Shown here piece by piece: positions 1 to 5,927 of a stretch of 5,927 nt of DNA. Below the pieces are notes generated by a model that ran no database searches, had not been told where the DNA came from, and saw nothing but the letters and a program-made list of their open reading frames with translations. The stretch comes from Actinomycetota bacterium (GTDB taxonomy: Bacteria > Actinomycetota > Actinomycetes > Actinomycetales > Microbacteriaceae). Numbering within the stretch: the stretch's first letter is position 1; the number at the start of each line of letters is the position of its first letter. A program made the position numbers and the translations under genes. The stretch spans positions 1 to 5,927 of the forward strand of contig WLFX01000069.1 of assembly GCA_009703545.1 (NCBI GenBank). The letters are read 5' to 3'.

Positions 1-1346
1 CTGTCCGCAGGTTGGACTCAGCGGCCGACGTCTCATGGACAGCGCCAACGAACGACGGTGGAGACCCCATTACTGGGTATCGCGTTCGCATCTGGAGAGA
101 GTCCACCGCCCTAGCAGAAGTCGAGACGTCGAGTGAAAGTATTGTTTTGGATCGACTCGATAACGGCACCGAGTATCGGGTTGTCGTAACTTCGGTCAAT
201 ACTGTTGGTGAGAGCGTCGCATCAGAACCCGCCCTCGTAACACCTGCAACTGTTCCCGACCCGCCTCTCGATATAACCGCCCTGCGGCAGGATCAAGGGG
301 CCGACGTCTCGTGGACCGCACCATCGAACGACGGTGGAGACGCCATCGCCAGCTATCGAATTCAGGTTCAAACCGGAGACAAACCACCAAAACGGTTCAT
401 CGCCACGGAATCGCCGCACTCGATCCGAGGACTCCACAACGGAACTACCTACTCAGTTACTGTCAGCGCCATCAATTCGGTCGGGGACAGCGTCGCATCA
501 GAACCCGCCCTCGTCACACCCGCAACTGTTCCCGATCCTCCGACCTCGCTGAACGCCACCGCGGTTGACGGTGCGGTGAACCTGGAATGGTCTGCGTCAT
601 CGAACGACGGCGGAGACTCCATTACTGGTTATCGCATTCGCATCTGGCGGGAGAACGTCGTCATTACTGAATTTGATACGCCAATCACGAGTGCGTCCGT
701 GCCAGGACTGACCAACGGCGTCGACTATCGCGTCACCGTGACGTCGGTCAATACCGTTGGTGAAAGTGTCGCGTCAGAATCTGCATTTGTAATGCCGATC
801 TCGCCACCGGTCGTGACACCCCCGGCCATAGACCCTCCCGTCATCGACCCTCCCGTCATCGACCCTCCCGTCGTGGATCCTCCGGTCGTGGATCCTCCGG
901 TGGTGGAACCACCGGTAGTTGTGGGTCCTCCGGTTGTTGATCCTCCGGTCGTTGATCCTCCGATTATCAACCCACCCGTCGCAGACCCACCCGCCGCAGA
1001 CCCACCACCAACGGTCCGTCCCCCTAGCCCGCCGGTCGATGTCGCGGTCATTAGTGCGACGCGAAAGTCCATCACCGTGGGATGGCGTGTTGGGGATTCC
1101 GGTGGAGCGCCCGTCATCGACTTCATTGTTCACAAGAGCCGATACAAAAACCGCGGATTCACCGTATGGCCCGATTCCATTTCGGCCGCCCCAAGGCTTG
1201 AATTGCAGAAACCAGGCCGTGGCGGGCTTTACGTCCGAGTGATCGCCGTCACCGCCCAGGGCGAATCCGCCCCGTCCCAGGTTACGTTGGTCGCCCGGGC
1301 AAAGAAACTAGCGAATACCAAGTACGGCGGCCGTGCGCTTGAGTGA
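1..1346 (+). CDS. FN3-repeat protein with proline-rich DPP linker, 5'-truncated by window edge
   Basis: This is the C-terminal part of a modular fibronectin type III protein, probably exported. The frame is open to the left edge: the codons before the TTG at 12 read as a plausible continuation of an FN3 strand (VRRLDSAADVSW, compare ALRQDQGADVSW in the next module), so that TTG is not the true start. Counting from the codon at 12, FN3 modules cover about residues 1-85, 86-177 and 178-262, with the conserved Trp at 9, 101 and 193, a spacing of exactly 92. Each has the NDGGDxIxxYR loop, an NGxxYxVxV strand and a VGxSVASE ending. Residues 264-343 are proline-rich with 12 xxDPP-like units. Residues 344-430 form a divergent fourth FN3 module (Trp358, GGAPVIDF, YVRVIAV, GESAPS). 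The tail is short and basic. No LPxTG signal or C-terminal membrane segment is present, so any anchor or signal peptide must be N-terminal and outside the window. A surface, adhesion or carbohydrate-associated role is inferred from domain type only. The last 39 bp overlap mqo. Confidence 0.93.
   Translation, partial: VRRLDSAADVSWTAPTNDGGDPITGYRVRIWRESTALAEVETSSESIVLDRLDNGTEYRVVVTSVNTVGESVASEPALVTPATVPDPPLDITALRQDQGADVSWTAPSNDGGDAIASYRIQVQTGDKPPKRFIATESPHSIRGLHNGTTYSVTVSAINSVGDSVASEPALVTPATVPDPPTSLNATAVDGAVNLEWSASSNDGGDSITGYRIRIWRENVVITEFDTPITSASVPGLTNGVDYRVTVTSVNTVGESVASESAFVMPISPPVVTPPAIDPPVIDPPVIDPPVVDPPVVDPPVVEPPVVVGPPVVDPPVVDPPIINPPVADPPAADPPPTVRPPSPPVDVAVISATRKSITVGWRVGDSGGAPVIDFIVHKSRYKNRGFTVWPDSISAAPRLELQKPGRGGLYVRVIAVTAQGESAPSQVTLVARAKKLANTKYGGRALE
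213..259 (+). repeat. Near-identical FN3 segment, copy 1
   Basis: This 47-bp stretch encodes the end of FN3 module 1 and the start of the inter-module linker (SVASEPALVTPATVP). It matches 489-535 at 45 of 47 positions by direct reading, exactly 276 bp (92 codons) away, and both differences are in third codon positions. It shows recent duplication or gene conversion between modules. The corresponding part of module 3, near 768-810, is much more diverged. Confidence 0.9.
489..535 (+). repeat. Near-identical FN3 segment, copy 2
   Basis: This is the partner of the 213-259 copy, at the end of FN3 module 2. It differs by two synonymous third-position changes. Module 2 resembles module 1 here and in the ADVSWTAP start, but in its middle (about 361-420) it is unlike both neighbours, whereas modules 1 and 3 share the YR(V/I)RIWRE stretch. 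The three modules are therefore mosaic. Confidence 0.9.
825..1007 (+). repeat. Tandem 15-bp repeat encoding xxDPP proline-rich linker
   Basis: Twelve tandem in-frame units encode AIDPP, VIDPP x2, VVDPP x2, VVEPP, VVVGPP, VVDPP x2, IINPP, VADPP and AADPP. Eleven units are 15 bp and one (915-932) is 18 bp. Two adjacent pairs are identical at the DNA level: 840-854 with 855-869, and 870-884 with 885-899. Codon choice is clustered along the array (gac-cct-ccc, then gat-cct-ccg, then gac-cca-ccc), as expected from local slippage or unequal exchange. Pro-rich arrays of this kind usually act as stiff spacers or wall-spanning stalks, which would hold the last FN3 module away from the first three. The opposite strand reads as a GGSTTGG-type frame, an artefact of the repeat. 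Confidence 0.95.
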
Positions 1347-2777
1347 AGCGCGTGCGGCAGCCGAATTGGTCGCAAGTGCCGTTCCATAGGACGGAACGAG
1401 CGCAGAGATCTTTGTGCCCCACGTGGACATCTTGGACGGGAAGCAGGTTGCGAGAACGTTGAGCATCGCGGCGACCGCCGTGGACGCCCCAGGCGAGGCA
1501 CCGAGAAGCCCGGCGATTGATCCGTCGGCGTGGGAAACCACTTCGGTACCGAACTTGAGGACACCGCCCTTGTCGGCATCTTTGGCGATGACCTGAACGC
1601 GCTGCCCTGCGGAATATCCATACCAGTCAGCGGGGTTCGCCTCGGGGAAATATTCCCGCAACGCCGCCATGCGCTTCGCGCGTCCAGCAAAAACTTCGGT
1701 CGCGAGGTACTTGATAAGGCCCAGGTTTGTTACTGCCACCCCGAGCATCGGGATGATGTTCCCGAAGCGAATTGAACGGGGAAGGTCCCACCACGATCCC
1801 GCCTTGAGGAATTTGGGCGTGAACCCCGCGTAAGGGCCAAAGAGCAAACTCGACGTGCCATCCACGACACGAGTGTCAAGATGAGGAACAGACATCGGTG
1901 GGGCGCCAGCCGCCGATTTGCCGTAGACCTTCGCATTGTGGCGTGCGACGACCTCGGGGTTGTCGCATCGGTAAAACTGACCGGACACCGGAAATCCCGC
2001 ATAGCCGCGAACTTCGGGGATACCAGCGCGTTGCAAGAGGTTCAGGGCATGACCCCCGGCTCCAACGAACACAAATTTGGCGACAACCGTGAACGGGGTT
2101 CGGCCAACTTCGTTACGCACGACGACATTCCATAGACCGTCCTTACGACGGCGAATCGATCGAACCGAATGATTGATGTGGACCTCTGTCTTCGGCCCTG
2201 CGATCGAGTTGACGAGGATTTTTGTCAGTGCGCCGAAGTCAATGTCGGTGCCGTTCTGAAAACGCGTCGCCGCCACCGGTTCGGACTTCGATCGACCTGG
2301 CATGACAAGAGGAGCCCACTGGTGAATGACTTTCGGGTCATCCGTGAATTCAGCTCCGGGGAAAAGGGGGTGGTTCTTCAACGCCTCGTAGCGAGTCTTG
2401 AGATACGCAACATTGTCGGCGCCCCATACGAACGACATGTGTGGGACGGGGACGAGAAAAGATGACGGGTCAGGGATTGTTCCGTCATTCACCAAGGCGG
2501 ACCAATATTCTCGCGACAACTGGAACTCTTCGTTGACTTTGATTGCACCGGTCGTTACGACGCTGCCGTCTGGCTGTTCGGGCGTGTAATTCAATTCGCA
2601 CAATGCCGAGTGGCCTGTCCCAGCGTTATTCCAAGGGTTTGACGATTCGGGAGCGAGGCCGGGCCCGCGCTCGAACAGTGAAATCGTCCAGTTGGGCTCG
2701 AGCCTCCGCAGAAGCGAACCAAGAGTGGCACTCATGATGCCCCCACCTACGAGGACGACGTCAACAATCTTGGTCAC
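1308..2777 (-). CDS. mqo: Malate:quinone oxidoreductase (Mqo)
   Basis: This FAD-dependent, membrane-peripheral enzyme (EC 1.1.5.4) oxidises (S)-malate to oxaloacetate and passes the electrons to the quinone pool, replacing or complementing NAD-dependent malate dehydrogenase in the TCA cycle. The 489-residue product has the normal family length. It shows the N-terminal dinucleotide-binding signature VDVVLVGGGIMSATLG (residues 5-20), the highly characteristic block around SSNPWNNAGTGHSALCELNY (45-64), and the C-terminal LLGASPGAST block (424-433). The start is a GTG at 2777-2775, supported by the family N-terminus beginning just before VDVVL. On its strand an AGGA lies 7 bases upstream, but the same bases form a TAGGAT box that could instead be the -10 of a leaderless transcript. 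The gene is divergent from the TauE-like permease (34 bp apart) and convergent with the FN3 gene, sharing 39 bp. Its TAG stop pairs with an in-register Leu CTA codon of that gene. No terminator-like structure is obvious past 1308. Its product oxaloacetate is the precursor of aspartate, the substrate of LysC. Confidence 0.97.
   Translation of the reverse strand: MTKIVDVVLVGGGIMSATLGSLLRRLEPNWTISLFERGPGLAPESSNPWNNAGTGHSALCELNYTPEQPDGSVVTTGAIKVNEEFQLSREYWSALVNDGTIPDPSSFLVPVPHMSFVWGADNVAYLKTRYEALKNHPLFPGAEFTDDPKVIHQWAPLVMPGRSKSEPVAATRFQNGTDIDFGALTKILVNSIAGPKTEVHINHSVRSIRRRKDGLWNVVVRNEVGRTPFTVVAKFVFVGAGGHALNLLQRAGIPEVRGYAGFPVSGQFYRCDNPEVVARHNAKVYGKSAAGAPPMSVPHLDTRVVDGTSSLLFGPYAGFTPKFLKAGSWWDLPRSIRFGNIIPMLGVAVTNLGLIKYLATEVFAGRAKRMAALREYFPEANPADWYGYSAGQRVQVIAKDADKGGVLKFGTEVVSHADGSIAGLLGASPGASTAVAAMLNVLATCFPSKMSTWGTKISALVPSYGTALATNSAAARASLKRTAAVLGIR
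1332..1354 (+). terminator. Possible stem-loop at the stop codon of the FN3 gene
   Basis: The inverted repeat GCGCTT (1335-1340) / AAGCGC (1346-1351) has a 5-base loop, GAGTG. It extends outward by two G-U wobbles and one C-G pair to 1332-1354. The FN3 stop TGA (1344-1346) spans the loop-stem border. No T-tract follows on the + strand, so it would be a tail-less terminator or a 3'-end-protecting hairpin. On the - strand it lies inside the mqo coding region, about 24 bp before that gene's stop, so it is unlikely to terminate mqo. Chance occurrence in G+C-rich DNA is quite possible. Confidence 0.3.
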
Positions 2778-2783
2778 CCGACC

Positions 2784-2789
2784 ATCCTA
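2784..2789 (-). promoter_or_regulatory. Candidate -10 box (TAGGAT) or ribosome binding site of mqo
   Basis: Read on the - strand, TAGGAT ends so that the G of the GTG start is the 7th base after its last T. This fits an actinobacterial TANNNT -10 with transcription starting on the start codon (leaderless mRNA). No convincing -35 is visible. The contained AGGA is also correctly spaced to be a Shine-Dalgarno site, so the two readings cannot be separated by sequence alone. The adjoining palindrome CCTATAGG (2796-2803) could supply an alternative -10 on either strand. Confidence 0.4.
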
Positions 2790-2799
2790 TCCGCGCCTA

Positions 2800-2805
2800 T
2801 AGGCT
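2800..2805 (+). promoter_or_regulatory. Candidate -10 box (TAGGCT) for leaderless permease mRNA
   Basis: TAGGCT matches TANNNT, and its last T is 7 bases before the A of the ATG at 2812, the geometry of leaderless actinobacterial transcripts. No true Shine-Dalgarno is present (only AGG), which favours this reading over a normal ribosome binding site. No convincing -35 lies about 17 bp upstream; the nearest TTG-type hexamer (2770-2775) is too far away. The box overlaps the palindrome CCTATAGG (2796-2803). Confidence 0.45.
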
Positions 2806-2811
2806 GGTTTG

Positions 2812-5911
<3,100 letters not shown>

Positions 5912-5918
5912 GGGTTTT

Positions 5919-5923
5919 CTCTC
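5919..5923 (-). promoter_or_regulatory. Weak ribosome binding site of full-length lysC
   Basis: GAGAG lies 7 bases upstream of the GTG start on the - strand. It is weaker than the internal beta-subunit site, although both share the string GAGAAAAC just before the start codon. Only 16 bases upstream of lysC are in the window, so no promoter can be assessed. Confidence 0.45.
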
Positions 5924-5927
5924 GTTC

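Noticed and set aside
12..14. TTG at 12 as the start of the FN3 gene
   Set aside because: The frame is open to the window edge, the codons before it align with the start strand of the following FN3 module, and starting here would cut the first module in the middle.
725..1126. 133-residue reverse-strand open frame rich in GGSTTGG repeats, resembling a Gly/Thr-rich surface protein
   Set aside because: It is the antisense reading of the xxDPP repeat array and the flanking FN3 coding sequence. The repetition is explained by the sense strand, and no start-site signal is evident.
1293..1300. GCCCGGGC palindrome just past the mqo stop as a terminator
   Set aside because: It is a perfect palindrome without a loop, followed on the - strand by no T-run, and is codon sequence of the FN3 gene; it cannot form a useful hairpin by itself.
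1229..1690. 153-residue - strand open frame within the 3' half of mqo
   Set aside because: It is a shadow frame of mqo: Arg/Pro/Ser-rich, no family features, and fully covered by the real gene.
2796..2803. CCTATAGG palindrome as a repressor operator
   Set aside because: Eight bases are too short for a confident operator, and the core is equally explained as overlapping -10 sequences; it is noted only as part of the divergent promoter gap.

Overview
The window looks like a piece of an actinobacterial chromosome. The clues are a lysC-asd operon whose aspartokinase is close in length and motifs to the Corynebacterium/Mycobacterium enzyme (including an internal start for a separate beta subunit), a quinone-dependent malate dehydrogenase, TANNNT boxes seven bases from start codons, GTG starts, and fairly high G+C by eye. 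A modest-sized, streamlined actinobacterium would fit, but genus and family cannot be fixed from this sequence.

Layout, left to right. (1) On the + strand, the 3' part of a gene for a fibronectin type III (FN3) repeat protein: three FN3 modules at an exact 92-residue spacing, a 12-unit xxDPP proline-rich array, and a fourth, divergent FN3 module. Its N-terminus lies outside the window. (2) On the - strand, mqo, whose 3' end overlaps the FN3 gene tail-to-tail by 39 bp. (3) On the + strand, a TauE/SafE-family membrane permease, divergent from mqo with only 34 bp between the start codons. (4) On the - strand, asd, tail-to-tail with the permease; the two TAA stops interlock in a TTAA that lies in the loop of an inverted repeat. 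(5) On the - strand, lysC, upstream of asd in the same operon with overlapping stop and start codons, and carrying an in-frame internal start with a strong ribosome binding site for the beta subunit. No RNA genes, CRISPR arrays, insertion sequences or integration sites are visible. There is no gene-free stretch over 300 bases; non-coding DNA between genes totals 34 bp, plus 16 bp upstream of lysC.

Functionally, LysC and Asd carry out the first two steps from aspartate towards lysine/diaminopimelate, threonine, methionine and isoleucine. Mqo makes oxaloacetate, the precursor of aspartate, while feeding electrons into the quinone pool, so it is metabolically adjacent though not co-transcribed with lysC-asd. 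The TauE-like permease probably moves an anion such as a sulfur oxyanion or organosulfonate. The FN3 protein is probably an exported surface or extracellular protein and has no evident link to the others.

I found no clearly new multi-gene system. The most interesting signals are in the gene junctions: the stop-codon hairpin shared by two convergent genes, the twin start-site motif in the 34-bp divergent gap, and the internal lysC start.
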